Source of the DNA: Streptomyces sp. NBC_00273
GTDB lineage: Bacteria; Actinomycetota; Actinomycetes; Streptomycetales; Streptomycetaceae
Direction of reading: 5' to 3'
Assembly: GCF_036178145.1 (NCBI RefSeq)
Contig: NZ_CP108067.1
Coordinates: 4,216,001-4,280,000 of the forward strand
Length of the DNA: 64,000 nt
Positions 18,487 to 27,715 of the stretch are shown in pieces. Under the pieces are notes generated by a model that worked only from the letters and a program-made list of their open reading frames with translations, was not told the DNA's origin and made no database searches. The translations under genes and the position numbers were made by a program. Within the stretch, counting starts at the first letter, position 1, and each line of letters begins with the position of its first letter.

Positions 18487-20085
18487 ATGGGCGCTTCACT
18501 GCGCGCCTTGCGCGCTCTCGTCCTGCTCGCAGGCTTCTACCTGCTCGGCGTGTTCCTGTTGGCCGCCCTCGGCGGCATCGACTACGCCGTCGTCACCACG
18601 CTGCACGGCCCGATCGCGGGCAAGCTGCTGCTGGTCTCCGTCGTCCTCGCCATCCCGATCGTGCGCGGCCTGTTCATGCTGCGCACCCCCAAGGGCGAGC
18701 CCCTGGCCGGCATCACGGTCAGCGAGGCGCAGGAACCCGAACTGTGGGCGGTCGTACGCGACATCGCGCAGCAGGTCGGCACCCGCGCTCCCGACGAGAT
18801 CGTGCTGATCGACGAGGTGAACGCGGCCGTCGAAGAGGACGCCAAGCTGCTGGGCCTGCGGCCCGGCACCCGCCGCCTCTACATCGGCCTGCCGCTGATG
18901 ACGGGCCTGGACGAGATGCAGCTGCGCGCGGTGCTCGCCCACGAAATGGGCCACTACGCCAACTTCGACACGCGCCTGACCCCGCTGATCGCCCGCGGCC
19001 GCGGCCAACTGATCCGCACCATCGGCTACTTCCACGACCGTGCCGACAAGAAGGTGGCCAAGGAGCGCGCGAAGCAGGAGCGCAAGGACGAGAAGCGGAT
19101 CGCCAAGGGCAAGAAGGCCAAGGGCGTCGACACCACGGGCGAGGGTGCGATGTACCGCGCCATGGCCAAGATCTACATCGCGTACGGCAACTTCTACATG
19201 CGCGCCACCCTCTCCACCTCCCGCCGCCAGGAGCTCGCCGCCGACCTCGCCTCGGTCCGGGTCGCCGGCCGCGACTCCGCCGCGTCCGCGCTGCGCGAGC
19301 TGAACGCCCTCGGCTCGGCGCACGACTTCTACATGGGCTCTTACGCCACCCTCGGCGTCAACGCCGGCCTGCTGCCCCAGCCGGGCGAGGTCTTCGGCGG
19401 CCTGCGCCGGCTCCTGGCCGCGCGCTCGGCCGACCTGGACGAGCTGCGCGAGGAACTGTCGACCGAGCCCGCCTCCCCCTACGACTCCCACCCCGCGCTC
19501 GCCGAGCGCGTGGCCCGCATCGAGGCCCTGCCCGACGACGGCCGCGGCGGTCAGGCCACCCGGCCGTCCCTGGAGCTGCTGGCCGACGCCGACGCGGCGC
19601 TGGCCGCGCTGGAGCCGGCCGTCCTCACCCCGGAGGCGCTCGCGCTCAAGCGGGTCGACTGGGAGGACCTCGTCCACGAGTCCATGACCAAGTACGTCGG
19701 CGAGGGCGCGGAGGACCTCCGCGAGGCCTTCGTCGCCGAGGGCGCCGGCCCCGGGCTCGACGCCGTGCTCGACGCGTTCGACGCCGACCCAGCGGTGCGC
19801 TGGCGCATCGCCGACCGTTTCCCGAAGTCCGAGGAGGCGGCGGCCGCCACCGGCCGCACGGCCCGCGAGTTCGCCCGCCCGGTCGTCCGGCGCGCGCTGA
19901 ACCAGCTGGTCACCGTCGAGCTGACGGCCCGCGGCGCCGCCCGCTGGCAGCTGTCCTGGTCCGACTCGGCCTCGCTGAGCTACCCGGCCGACGGCTTCCA
20001 GGACCGCCTGGGCGCTGCCCTGGACGCGGCCGTCGCCGACCTGCCCGACACCGAACCCCTGCGAAAGCTGGTGCTTGCCCCGTGA
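18487..20085 (+). CDS. M48 family membrane zinc metallopeptidase
   Basis: The 532-residue protein has two N-terminal membrane segments (LVLLAGFYLLGVFLLAAL and LLLVSVVLAIPIVRGLFML). The zinc site HEMGHYAN starts at residue 152 and a third ligand is likely Glu249 in RRQELAADLASVRVAG. The HxxxH-plus-Glu layout is that of M48 (HtpX/Ste24-like) peptidases, which cleave membrane or membrane-near proteins. Between them lies a very basic insert of alternating Lys/Glu (KKVAKERAKQERKDEKRIAK). The C-terminal ~230 residues are an added helical domain. Its stop overlaps the next start (GTGA), so it is co-translated with the paralogue of the upstream membrane protein. ATG 18487 has GGGGGA ten bases before it. 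Confidence 0.88.
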   Translation: MGASLRALRALVLLAGFYLLGVFLLAALGGIDYAVVTTLHGPIAGKLLLVSVVLAIPIVRGLFMLRTPKGEPLAGITVSEAQEPELWAVVRDIAQQVGTRAPDEIVLIDEVNAAVEEDAKLLGLRPGTRRLYIGLPLMTGLDEMQLRAVLAHEMGHYANFDTRLTPLIARGRGQLIRTIGYFHDRADKKVAKERAKQERKDEKRIAKGKKAKGVDTTGEGAMYRAMAKIYIAYGNFYMRATLSTSRRQELAADLASVRVAGRDSAASALRELNALGSAHDFYMGSYATLGVNAGLLPQPGEVFGGLRRLLAARSADLDELREELSTEPASPYDSHPALAERVARIEALPDDGRGGQATRPSLELLADADAALAALEPAVLTPEALALKRVDWEDLVHESMTKYVGEGAEDLREAFVAEGAGPGLDAVLDAFDADPAVRWRIADRFPKSEEAAAATGRTAREFARPVVRRALNQLVTVELTARGAARWQLSWSDSASLSYPADGFQDRLGAALDAAVADLPDTEPLRKLVLAP

Positions 20086-21242
20086 TCGGCCTCTACGTCC
20101 TGGGCGCCATTCTGCTGTTCGGCGCGTTCAAGGTCCTGCGCGGCGTCTACTACATCCGCAAGGCGAAGCGGCTGGAGGCGGAGATCGCCCTCATCGAGGG
20201 CCGGACCGAGGCCATGAACTCCGAGACGGCCGCCATCAAGGCGGGACGGAAGGCGGAGCAGGCCGCGGCGGTCGTCGCGCTGGGCTTCGTGCCGGAGGAC
20301 GAGCTCGACACGGACAACGCGCTGCCCGTGTCGCCCGAGCAGACCGCCGCCGTCGCGGCGGTCAAGGCCGGCGACTGGGAAGCGGGCGCGGCCTATCTCG
20401 AGGCGGCCGGGCAGGACTGGGAGGAGCGCTGGCAGCGCATGCGCCCCCTGTCCGAGCTCGCTGCCGAGGACGACGCCTGGCTGCTGGCCTGGCGCGCGGC
20501 CAGGCCGTCGGACCCGTCCGCGGCGCTGGTGAACGCGGACACGGGCGTCTTGGTCGCGTGGAACGTGCGGGGCTCCGCGCGGGCCCGCCACACCACCCAG
20601 GAGCAGTTCCGGATCTTCCGCGAGCTGCTGCTCAAGGCGCAGGAGCAGGCGCGGGAGGCCCAGCGGCTCGCGGACCCCGCGGACCCGGTTCCGTACATGG
20701 TGGAGCAGTCCATCAGCCAGGGCCTGGGCTACTCGCACGAGGAGTACCAGCAGCTGTGGTCGCAGATCACGAAGCGTGACCCGAAGAACCTGTCGGCCCA
20801 CACGAACGCCATGCAGTACTGGAGCCAGAAGTGGCGCGGCTCGCACGAGACGGCGCTCGCCTTCGCCCGCGAGTGCGCCGCCGGGGCCGAGCCGGGTGAG
20901 CTGCTGTCCGTGCTGCCGCTCATCGCCTACGTCGAGCAGGAGCTGCACGAGTCGGACCTCAAGCCGGAGACCTTCTTCAAGGAGCCGGAGGTCATCGCGG
21001 CGGTCGATGCCGCCCTCGTCGACCTGGCGGCGGCCGACCCCGAGGACTGGCGGTCGATCCGGCTGCGCCACCCGCTCGCGTGGTTCCTGTTCTGGCAGGA
21101 CCGGGACGCGGAGGCGGTCGAGCAGTTCCGCCACATCGACGGACACATCGGGGCGATGCCCTGGCGCTACTGGCCGAAGTCCCGCTACGTGCACGCGCGG
21201 GACTGGGCGGTGCGCGTGGTCACGCCGGGTCTGGAGCCGTAA
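20082..21242 (+). CDS. Single-pass membrane protein coupled to the M48 peptidase
   Basis: The 386-residue product starts with a membrane segment (VIGLYVLGAILLFGAFKVL) and then a coiled-coil-like region (KRLEAEIALIEGRTEAMNSE). The C-terminal ~200 residues match the protein at 17207. GTG 20082 overlaps the stop of the M48 peptidase, implying equal production of the two proteins. I do not recognise the family. The topology (N-terminal anchor, cytoplasmic helical repeat domain) would suit an adaptor or scaffold for the peptidase, which is inference from position only. Confidence 0.85.
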   Translation: MIGLYVLGAILLFGAFKVLRGVYYIRKAKRLEAEIALIEGRTEAMNSETAAIKAGRKAEQAAAVVALGFVPEDELDTDNALPVSPEQTAAVAAVKAGDWEAGAAYLEAAGQDWEERWQRMRPLSELAAEDDAWLLAWRAARPSDPSAALVNADTGVLVAWNVRGSARARHTTQEQFRIFRELLLKAQEQAREAQRLADPADPVPYMVEQSISQGLGYSHEEYQQLWSQITKRDPKNLSAHTNAMQYWSQKWRGSHETALAFARECAAGAEPGELLSVLPLIAYVEQELHESDLKPETFFKEPEVIAAVDAALVDLAAADPEDWRSIRLRHPLAWFLFWQDRDAEAVEQFRHIDGHIGAMPWRYWPKSRYVHARDWAVRVVTPGLEP

Positions 21243-21314
21243 CGGCGGAGGAGGGCGGGTCGGGGAATCCCGGCCCGCCCTCCGCACGTTGTCACTCCCA
21301 CAAGGAGGGAATCC

Positions 21315-21983
21315 ATGTTCTCGTACCGCCGTACGCCCGAGCTCCCCACCCGCGAGGAGGCCCTGACGGGCCGCGCGGAGCCGCTGTTCGCCGTGCCCGA
21401 CCGGCACACCGTGCTGGGCAACCCGCTGTCCGGCCCCTACCCCGCGCACCTGGAAGTCGCCGACTTCGGTCTGGGCTGTTTCTGGGGTGCGGAGCGCAAG
21501 TTCTGGCAGACCCCCGGGGTGTGGACCACGCTGGCCGGCTACCAGGGCGGCTTCACCGAGAATCCGACCTACGAGGAGGTGTGCTCGGGTCTGACCGGCC
21601 ACACCGAGGTGGTCCGCGTGGTCTTCGACCCGTCGCAGGTCTCCTACGCCGCGCTGCTGAAGCTGTTCTGGGAGTCACACGACCCCACCCAGGGCTTCCG
21701 CCAGGGCAACGACGTCGGCACCCAGTACCGCTCCGCGGTCTACACCCACTCCCCCGACCAGCAGGCGACGGCGGAGGCCTCCCGCACGGCCTACCAGCAG
21801 GTCCTGGCCTCCTCGGGCTACGGCCCGATCACCACGGCGGTGCTGCCGGCGGCGGAGCGCCCCTTCTGGCCCGCGGAGGCGCACCACCAGCAGTACCTGG
21901 ACAAGAACCCGGGCGGCTACTGCGGCATCGGCGGCACGGGCGTGTCCTGCCCGATCGGCGTGGCCGGGGCCCCGGGGGCGTGA
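21315..21983 (+). CDS. msrA: Peptide methionine (S)-S-oxide reductase
   Basis: The 222-residue enzyme reduces methionine-S-sulfoxide in proteins. The catalytic motif GCFWGAER puts the nucleophile at Cys55. [20 protein letters not shown] and [19 protein letters not shown] are family blocks. The C-terminal [19 protein letters not shown] supplies resolving cysteines for the thioredoxin-dependent cycle. Its ~45-residue N-terminal extension is usual for actinobacterial MsrA. AAGGAGGG lies just before ATG 21315. Confidence 0.97.
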   Translation: MFSYRRTPELPTREEALTGRAEPLFAVPDRHTVLGNPLSGPYPAHLEVADFGLGCFWGAERKFWQTPGVWTTLAGYQGGFTENPTYEEVCSGLTGHTEVVRVVFDPSQVSYAALLKLFWESHDPTQGFRQGNDVGTQYRSAVYTHSPDQQATAEASRTAYQQVLASSGYGPITTAVLPAAERPFWPAEAHHQQYLDKNPGGYCGIGGTGVSCPIGVAGAPGA

Positions 21984-22090
21984 GGGCCCCCGTCGTCGAG
22001 CCCGCGCCCGCGGGGCCGACCCGCCCGTGGCAGCAGCACGGGCCCCGGCCGTCCGCGCGTCCCCGGGGGTAATGAGGCCCGCCGGGGCGG

Positions 22091-22171
22091 GTAGACGATC
22101 TCCGAGGGGGCGTGGACGCCGAGTCTCTTGGCGTAGGTCACGCCGCCGAAGACGATCGGGGTGCCGTCGCC
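22091..22171 (-). pseudogene. Relic of an NPCBM carbohydrate-binding domain
   Basis: The minus strand encodes GDGTPIVFGGVTYAKRLG, then VHAPSEIVY, which matches the most conserved stretch of NPCBM domains (the GG-x-Y-x-KGLGVHAPS motif found in secreted glycosidases). No start codon, no rest of the domain and no upstream partner are present. The piece lies in the same frame as, and directly after, the stop codon of the alcohol dehydrogenase gene. It is best read as a gene fragment. Confidence 0.5.
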
Positions 22172-22192
22172 CGCCGGTCCCGCCCCGGGGGG

Positions 22193-23275
22193 TCAGATCG
22201 TCGACGCGTCGATCACGAAGCGGTAGCGCACGTCGCTCGCCAGCACCCGCTCGTAGGCCTCGTTGATCTGCCCGGCGGCGATCAGCTCGATCTCCGCGCC
22301 CAGTCCGTGCTCGGCGCAGAAGTCGAGCATCTCCTGGGTCTCGGCGATCCCTCCGATCATCGATCCGGCGAGGGTCTTGCGGCCGCCGATGACGGAGAAG
22401 AGGTTGAGCGCGACGGGCTCCTCCGGGGCACCGACGTTCACCAGCGCGCCGTCGACCTTCAGCAGACCCAGGTAGGCGTCCAGGCCGAGCGGCGCGGAGA
22501 CGGTGGACAGGATCAGGTCGAAGCGGCCGGCCAGTTCCTCGAAGGTGGCCTCGTCGCCGGTGGCGTAGAAGTGGGAGGCGCCCAGCTTCAGGCCGTCCTC
22601 CTTCTTGCGCAGGGTCTGCGACAGGACGGTGACCTCCGCGCCGAGCGCGTGCGCGATCTTCACGCCGATGTGGCCGAGGCCGCCGAGGCCGACGACCGCG
22701 ACCTGCTTGCCGGGGCCCGCCTGCCAGTGCTTGAGCGGGGAGTAGAGGGTGATGCCGGCGCACAGCAGCGGGGCGGCGACGTCGAGGGCGAGGCCGTCGG
22801 GGATGCGGACGGTGTACTTCTCGTCGACGACGAGGTGGGTGGAGTAGCCGCCGTACGTGGGCTCGCCGCCCCGGTCGAGGGCGTTGTAGGTGCCGGTCAT
22901 GCCTTCGGTGCAGTACTGCTCCTGGCCGCGCAGGCAGTACGCGCAGGTGCGGCAGGAGTCGACGAAGCAGCCGACGCCCACCCGGTCCCCGACGGAGAAC
23001 CGGGTGACGGCCGGGCCGACTTCGGAGACGACACCGGCGATCTCGTGGCCGGGGACCATCGGGTAGATGCCCTCGCCCCAGCCGTCGCGCACCTGGTGGA
23101 TGTCGGAGTGGCAGATGCCGGAGTACTTGATGTCGATGAGGACGTCGTGCTCGCCGACGGGACGGCGCGTGATCGTGGTGCGCTCCAGCGGGGCCTTGGC
23201 GGCGGGGGCGGCGTACGCGGCGACCTCCGTGCCCTGGGTGGCGTGCGTGCCCTGGGTGGCCTGGGTGACGGACAT
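22193..23275 (-). CDS. Zinc-dependent NAD(P)-linked alcohol dehydrogenase
   Basis: The 360-residue medium-chain dehydrogenase has the catalytic zinc site in [12 protein letters not shown] and [12 protein letters not shown], the four-cysteine structural zinc loop in [20 protein letters not shown], and the nucleotide-binding [13 protein letters not shown]. The block pattern is that of the YahK/cinnamyl-alcohol-dehydrogenase-like group, which reduces a range of aldehydes with NADPH. An Ala/Thr/Gln-rich 20-residue head precedes the core. ATG 23275 has GAGGAG upstream. It is divergent from the MmyB-like regulator at 23440, which probably controls it. Confidence 0.93.
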   Translation of the reverse strand: MSVTQATQGTHATQGTEVAAYAAPAAKAPLERTTITRRPVGEHDVLIDIKYSGICHSDIHQVRDGWGEGIYPMVPGHEIAGVVSEVGPAVTRFSVGDRVGVGCFVDSCRTCAYCLRGQEQYCTEGMTGTYNALDRGGEPTYGGYSTHLVVDEKYTVRIPDGLALDVAAPLLCAGITLYSPLKHWQAGPGKQVAVVGLGGLGHIGVKIAHALGAEVTVLSQTLRKKEDGLKLGASHFYATGDEATFEELAGRFDLILSTVSAPLGLDAYLGLLKVDGALVNVGAPEEPVALNLFSVIGGRKTLAGSMIGGIAETQEMLDFCAEHGLGAEIELIAAGQINEAYERVLASDVRYRFVIDASTI

Positions 23276-23439
23276 GGGGGTGCTCCTCGAACGGGGTCGT
23301 TCCTCTGCGGTGGTCCCCACGCTGCCGGTCCGTCCGGCGGGCAGCCATCCCCCTGTCCTGCCTACGACCGGCGAACCTACCCCTGGCGGGGTCAGGCTCA
23401 CGGCTGCCCCGCGGCGCACCGCCCGGGGATACTTGCGGG

Positions 23440-24360
23440 ATGGATCAGCTTGATCAGCGAGCCTGCCTCGGCGAGTTCCTCCGCTCCCGCCGTGCGCGGC
23501 TGCGCCCCGAGGACGTGGGCCTGCCCGACCACGGGCGCCGCCGGCGCGTGCCCGGGCTGCGCCGGGAGGAGCTGGCGCAGCTGGCGGGGGTGTCGGTCGC
23601 GTACTACACGCGGCTGGAGCAGCGCGACGGGCACAACGTGTCGGTGGAGGTCCTGGAGGCGCTCGCGCGGGCCCTGCGCCTCGACGGGAGCGAGCGGGCG
23701 CACCTGATGGACCTGGCGCGGCCGAAGGCGCACCGGCGCCGCCACAGCCGGCGCCCGCAGCAGGTACGGCCGGAGCTGCGCACGCTGATGGACGCGATGT
23801 GCGGCGTACCGGCGTACCTGGTGGGGCACCGGCAGGACGTCATCGGCTGGAACCGGCTGGCGGCCGCCGTCTTCGGGGACTTCGGGGCGCTGCCCGCCGC
23901 CGAGCGGAACCTCGTACGGCTGGTGTTCCTGGACCCGGCGACGGCGGAGCTGTACGGAGAGTGGGAGTGCCGGGCGTGCGAAGTGGTGAGCAACCTGCGC
24001 ATGTACGCGGGCCAGCACCCGGACGACGAGCAGCTGTCGGCACTGGTCGGGGAGCTGTCGGTGAAGAACGAGGAGTTCCGGCGGCTGTGGGCGGCGCACA
24101 CGGTGGCGGACAAGACGCACGGGGAGAAGGTGCTGCGGCACCCGCTCGTGGGTGAACTGCGGCTGTCCTTCGAGACGCTGAAGCTCCCGGACGACCCGGC
24201 GCAGTCGCTGGTCACCTTCCACGCCGCCCCCGGCTCCCCGTCGGCGGACGCCCTGCGCCTGCTGGCGTCGTGGTCGGCCCCGTCGGCCCCGTCGGCCGTG
24301 CCGCCGGCCGCGCCGGCGCCCGGCCAGGCGCCCGGCGTCCCGGATCCGGCTACAGCTTGA
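23440..24360 (+). CDS. XRE-type regulator with MmyB-like ligand-binding domain
   Basis: The 306-residue product has an N-terminal XRE helix-turn-helix: [43 protein letters not shown]. The C-terminal part has the MmyB-like pattern [20 protein letters not shown] with [10 protein letters not shown] and RLWAAHTV. This family is common in actinobacteria and often sits divergently next to an oxidoreductase it controls, as here with the alcohol dehydrogenase. Ligands are generally unknown; fatty acids have been proposed for relatives. The last ~35 residues are Pro/Ala-rich. Its stop overlaps the converging GNAT gene by 11 bases. Confidence 0.92.
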   Translation: MDQLDQRACLGEFLRSRRARLRPEDVGLPDHGRRRRVPGLRREELAQLAGVSVAYYTRLEQRDGHNVSVEVLEALARALRLDGSERAHLMDLARPKAHRRRHSRRPQQVRPELRTLMDAMCGVPAYLVGHRQDVIGWNRLAAAVFGDFGALPAAERNLVRLVFLDPATAELYGEWECRACEVVSNLRMYAGQHPDDEQLSALVGELSVKNEEFRRLWAAHTVADKTHGEKVLRHPLVGELRLSFETLKLPDDPAQSLVTFHAAPGSPSADALRLLASWSAPSAPSAVPPAAPAPGQAPGVPDPATA

Positions 24361-25309
24361 ACTGGAAGATGCCCGCCTCCCGCCCCCGCCGGTAGCCGAT
24401 GGACTCGTTCACCGCCCGCATCTGGGTGTTCGCGTCGGCCACCGTCGTGGCGATGCGGCGCAGCCCCGGGTGGCGTGCGGCGGCTTCGGCCGCCATGCGC
24501 AGTTTCACGGCACGGCCGAGGCCGTGGCCGCGGTGGCCGGGGACGACCACCGTGTCGTACTGGAGGGCGCGCGGGCTCGAGGGGTCCGGCAGGACGAGTT
24601 CGGTGTACGCCGCCACCTCGCCGGCGTCGGTCACGGCGGCGACCGTGATCAGCTCCCCGCCCCGGTCGATGATCACCTGCTGCACGGCGTGCAGCCACTG
24701 CGCCGTCCAGACCGGGATCCGCTCGTCCATCTCTCCGCTCGGCGCGTCCTCCATCGCCTCGTGGGCCGCGGCGGCGGCCGGCGCCCAGGCGTCGGGGATC
24801 AGGCCGTGCCAGGTCAGGAGCTCGTATCCGGGGGTGGCCGGGACCTGCGCGGCCCCGGCGGCGGGGAGTTCCTGTTCGTACCAGGCCATCGGCAGGACGT
24901 TCTCGAACCCCAGCGACTGGGCGAACGCCTGCCCCGGGCCGCCCAGGTCCACCAGGGTGGCGACCGAGGTCCGGCCGTGCGCGAGCAGTTCCTCGCGGAC
25001 CCGCTCCCACAGGGCGGTGCCCGCGCCCCGGCGCCGCTCCTGCGGCCGTACGGTCAGCACGTCCAGGAACGCGGTGTGCGTGTTGCCCTCGTCCGTGAAC
25101 AGGACCAGGGCCGCCACGCCCTCGCCCCCGTCCGTCGTCCAGAGCACGGGCCGGCCGCGCGCCGGCCTGACGCACAGCCGCCCGGCGACCTCCCTGCGGG
25201 ACGGTACGGGCTGTTGCGGCAGATCGGCCGCCCCGGCATCGGTCAGGACCGCCAGCCAGGCGTCGATCGCGGCGTCGGACGGAGGGAGGTCGAGGGAGTG
25301 GATCATCAT
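24350..25309 (-). CDS. GNAT acetyltransferase with two GNAT domains
   Basis: The 319-residue protein carries two GNAT folds. The first has VRPQERRRGAGTALWERV as its acetyl-CoA pyrophosphate loop; the second has VVPGHRGHGLGRAVKLRM and ends with a typical NxxMRAVNESIGYRR segment. Tandem-GNAT proteins include mycothiol synthase and various resistance enzymes; this one lacks the signatures I would need to name it. The substrate is unknown. ATG occurs at both 25309 and 25306. Confidence 0.9.
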   Translation of the reverse strand: MMIHSLDLPPSDAAIDAWLAVLTDAGAADLPQQPVPSRREVAGRLCVRPARGRPVLWTTDGGEGVAALVLFTDEGNTHTAFLDVLTVRPQERRRGAGTALWERVREELLAHGRTSVATLVDLGGPGQAFAQSLGFENVLPMAWYEQELPAAGAAQVPATPGYELLTWHGLIPDAWAPAAAAAHEAMEDAPSGEMDERIPVWTAQWLHAVQQVIIDRGGELITVAAVTDAGEVAAYTELVLPDPSSPRALQYDTVVVPGHRGHGLGRAVKLRMAAEAAARHPGLRRIATTVADANTQMRAVNESIGYRRGREAGIFQFKL

Positions 25310-25378
25310 GTCGCCGACACTAGACCCGCCCCGGGCCCGCCACTGAGCGGTTTTCGGCCACCGTCACCCGTCGAAAAC

Positions 25379-25414
25379 GAACGGCGGGGACCCCGTCAGG
25401 GGTCCCCGCCGTTC
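25379..25414 (-). terminator. Rho-independent-like terminator of the L,D-transpeptidase gene
   Basis: GAACGGCGGGGACCCC pairs perfectly over 16 bp with 25399-25414 across a four-base loop. On the minus strand it is followed by GTTTTCG, giving a short U-run. Confidence 0.9.
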
Positions 25415-25434
25415 GGCGTGCGCGGTGCTGGAGG

Positions 25435-26676
25435 TCAGGCGGCCGAGCCGGCCTTCCACTCCGCCCAGCCCATGTTCCAGCCGTTGAGGCCGTTGTCGGG
25501 CTTGATGGTCTTGTCCGGGGAGTTGACCACGGTGACCACGTCGCCGATGAGCGAGTTGTCGTAGAACCACGCGGCGGGCTGGTTCGGGTCGCCCGCGCCC
25601 TTGACGTCGTTCAGGCCGACACAGCCGTGGCTGGTGTTGGCGCTGCCGAAGACCGAGTCGGCTCCCCAGTAGTTGCCGTGGAGGAAGGTGCCGGACTGGG
25701 ACAGGCGCATGGCGTGCGGGACGTCCTTGATGTCGTACTCGCCCTTGCCCTCACTGTCCTTGAAGCCGACGGTGGAGCCGTCCATCCGGGTCTCCTTGAA
25801 CTTCTCGGAGATCACCATCTGACCGTTGTAGGTCGGGTTGTCCGGGGAGCCCGCCGAGATCGGGATGGTCTTGATGACCGCGCCGTCCCGAGTGACCGTC
25901 ATCTTCTTGGTCTTCGTGTCGACCGTGGAGACCTGGCTGCGGCCGATCTTGAAGGTGACGGTCTTGTTCTGGACGCCCTGGACGCCGGGAGCGCCCTGGA
26001 CGCCCTCCAGCGCCAGCTTCATCGTGACGGTGGAGTTCGCCTGCCAGTACTGCTCCGGGCGGAAGTCCAGGCGCTGCGCGCCGAACCAGTGGCCGACGAC
26101 TTCCTGGCCGCTGCTGGAGCTGACCGAGATCGCCGCTTGGACGGCCTTCTTGTCCTGGATCGGCTTGTTGAAGGTGATCGAGACCGGCATGCCCACGCCG
26201 ACCGTCTGGCCCTCGTCCGGGACGAACGAGCCGACGAAGCTGTTCTCCGGGGAGATGGTGGTGAAGGAGGCGTTCTCGTGCGCCTCCTTGCCGTCCGCGT
26301 CCTTGGCGGTCGCCGCCAGGGCGTACTTCGTGGAGCGCTTCAGCGCGGCGTCCGGCTTCCAGCTCTTGCCGTCGGCGGCGATCTTGCCGGCCACGGCCGT
26401 GCCCTCGCTGGTCTTCAGCTCGACCGCGGTGAGGGTGCCGTCGGCGACGGCCACGTTGGCCGCGTCGTTGAGGCCGACGTTCGTGGCCCCGTCCTTCGGC
26501 GTGATGGTTATCTTGGCCTTGGAGGTGTCCTTGGCGGCCGCCGCGTCGACATCCGCCTGGGCCTTGCTCGCCTCGGAGCCCTTCGGCTTCGCGTCGTCTC
26601 CGCCGCCGCACGCCGTGAGCATCAGTACCCCACCGAGCACGGCGGATATGGCCACCAGGGACCTGCTCCGCCGCAT
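25435..26676 (-). CDS. L,D-transpeptidase lipoprotein
   Basis: The 413-residue product has a lipoprotein signal (RRSRSLVAISAVLGGVLMLT then AC), a Ser/Ala-rich linker and two Ig-like domains (~50-250). The YkuD catalytic domain has HGNYW and the active-site motif TSHGCVGLNDV. It forms 3-3 cross-links in peptidoglycan, or attaches proteins to it, on the outer face of the membrane. The domain order matches actinobacterial Ldt enzymes. ATG 26676 is chosen because GAGGA lies eight bases upstream and the signal peptide starts there; the in-frame ATG at 26703 lacks both. A strong terminator follows. Confidence 0.94.
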   Translation of the reverse strand: MRRSRSLVAISAVLGGVLMLTACGGGDDAKPKGSEASKAQADVDAAAAKDTSKAKITITPKDGATNVGLNDAANVAVADGTLTAVELKTSEGTAVAGKIAADGKSWKPDAALKRSTKYALAATAKDADGKEAHENASFTTISPENSFVGSFVPDEGQTVGVGMPVSITFNKPIQDKKAVQAAISVSSSSGQEVVGHWFGAQRLDFRPEQYWQANSTVTMKLALEGVQGAPGVQGVQNKTVTFKIGRSQVSTVDTKTKKMTVTRDGAVIKTIPISAGSPDNPTYNGQMVISEKFKETRMDGSTVGFKDSEGKGEYDIKDVPHAMRLSQSGTFLHGNYWGADSVFGSANTSHGCVGLNDVKGAGDPNQPAAWFYDNSLIGDVVTVVNSPDKTIKPDNGLNGWNMGWAEWKAGSAA

Positions 26677-26837
26677 ACTGTCCGTCCTCACACGCCACTC
26701 CATCGTTGCCGGATCCCCCGGAGGCTGGCCGTCCCCGGGGTGGGCCGGGCAGGGGGCGCACCCCCTGCCTGGTCATGACAACGCGTTAACGGCGCCGGCC
26801 GGTTCCACATTCCGTTCGGATGTGGTCCACCACACGG

Positions 26838-27179
26838 TCAGGCGTTGTCGGGTTCCTCGTCGAAGTCCCCATCTTCCTCGTCCAGGTCCCACTCCATGGA
26901 CTCGGGGTCGTATTCGACGGGCTCGCTGCTCCAAGAGGCCTGGGCGAGCTCCACCCCGGGGATGTCCACGACCAGGTCAGTGGGGTCGACGAGGTAGGCG
27001 AGGGCCTCCGACTCGTCCTCGCGGACGGCGGACTCGGCGTGGCCGCGCTCCTCGTCCGGCATGAACTCGTCAGCCTTGATGTGCGCGAGCGCGGCTCCGG
27101 TGAGTGCCTGGACGTCGGGCACCTCCAGCACCAAATCCACCCGAAGTCGTACGTAACGTGATGTCTCAGAAGAGTTCAT
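26838..27179 (-). CDS. Conserved hypothetical acidic protein
   Basis: The 113-residue product starts SSETSRYVRLRVDLVLEVPD and is moderately hydrophobic in its first half. It ends in a strongly acidic tail (MEWDLDEEDGDFDEEPDN). There is no signal peptide or membrane span. The ATG at 27179 has no purine-rich ribosome-binding site, so translation may start from a leaderless or near-leaderless message. Codon use is normal. Function unknown. Confidence 0.72.
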   Translation of the reverse strand: MNSSETSRYVRLRVDLVLEVPDVQALTGAALAHIKADEFMPDEERGHAESAVREDESEALAYLVDPTDLVVDIPGVELAQASWSSEPVEYDPESMEWDLDEEDGDFDEEPDNA

Positions 27180-27286
27180 ACGACGGAGAGTAAGCCCGCG
27201 GAAGCCCCGACTTTCCCACGACCCGCCCCTTTCCGTAGCATCACCGCACACGGCCAATTCGCTGCTGCCACAAGGGGGATCGCACC

Positions 27287-27649
27287 GTGTCCGCACGCCG
27301 ACCGCTGCTCACCGCTCTCGGAGCGACCACCCTCCTCGCCGCCCTGTGGTTCGTACCATCGGCCGGCGCCACCTCGGCCGACGTCGAGGAGACCCGTTCC
27401 GGCGTGCCCACGGGCGCGAACGCCGCCCAGGCGGCCACCGACGCGACCGGCTCCGCCGACTCCGGTTCCGTTTCCGACGCCCCCGGGACGGTCACGGGAA
27501 CGGCCTCCGGACCGGCCTCGCGACCGCAGCCCCTGCTCGCCGCCACCGGGTCCGTGGACACCACTCCCTACCTCCTGGGCGGCACCCTCTTCCTCGGCGT
27601 CGGGGCCGGCTTCGTGGCCTTCTCGGTCCGCCGCTCGCACGCGCCGTAG
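27287..27649 (+). CDS. Small surface protein, candidate class E sortase substrate
   Basis: The 120-residue protein has a signal peptide (RPLLTALGATTLLAALWFVP, then SAGA) and a low-complexity Ala/Thr/Ser/Gly middle. The C-terminus reads LLAATGS, then a membrane segment YLLGGTLFLGVGAGFVAFSV, then RRSHAP. LAxTG plus hydrophobic stretch plus basic tail is the sorting signal recognised by actinobacterial class E sortases, so the protein is probably linked to peptidoglycan. GGGGGA precedes the GTG at 27287. No enzymatic domain is visible; it may be a structural or spacer protein. Confidence 0.78.
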   Translation: MSARRPLLTALGATTLLAALWFVPSAGATSADVEETRSGVPTGANAAQAATDATGSADSGSVSDAPGTVTGTASGPASRPQPLLAATGSVDTTPYLLGGTLFLGVGAGFVAFSVRRSHAP

Positions 27650-27702
27650 ACACGGCGAAGGGCCGCCCCGGGACCTGGTCCCGGGGCGGCCCTTCGCCGT
27701 GT
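27650..27702. terminator. 23-bp perfect hairpin between convergent genes
   Basis: The arm at 27650-27672 (ACACGGCGAAGGGCCGCCCC then GGG) pairs perfectly with 27680-27702 across a seven-base loop. It begins one base after the stop codon of the small surface protein and ends 14 bases before the hutH stop, so it can stop transcription both ways. Confidence 0.9.
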
Positions 27703-27715
27703 ACGCGGCCTGTCG

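Noticed and set aside
18411..21242. One long gene covering the M48 peptidase and its downstream partner
   Set aside because: The upstream part is out of frame with the peptidase and lacks domain content; the real second gene starts at the GTG at 20082.
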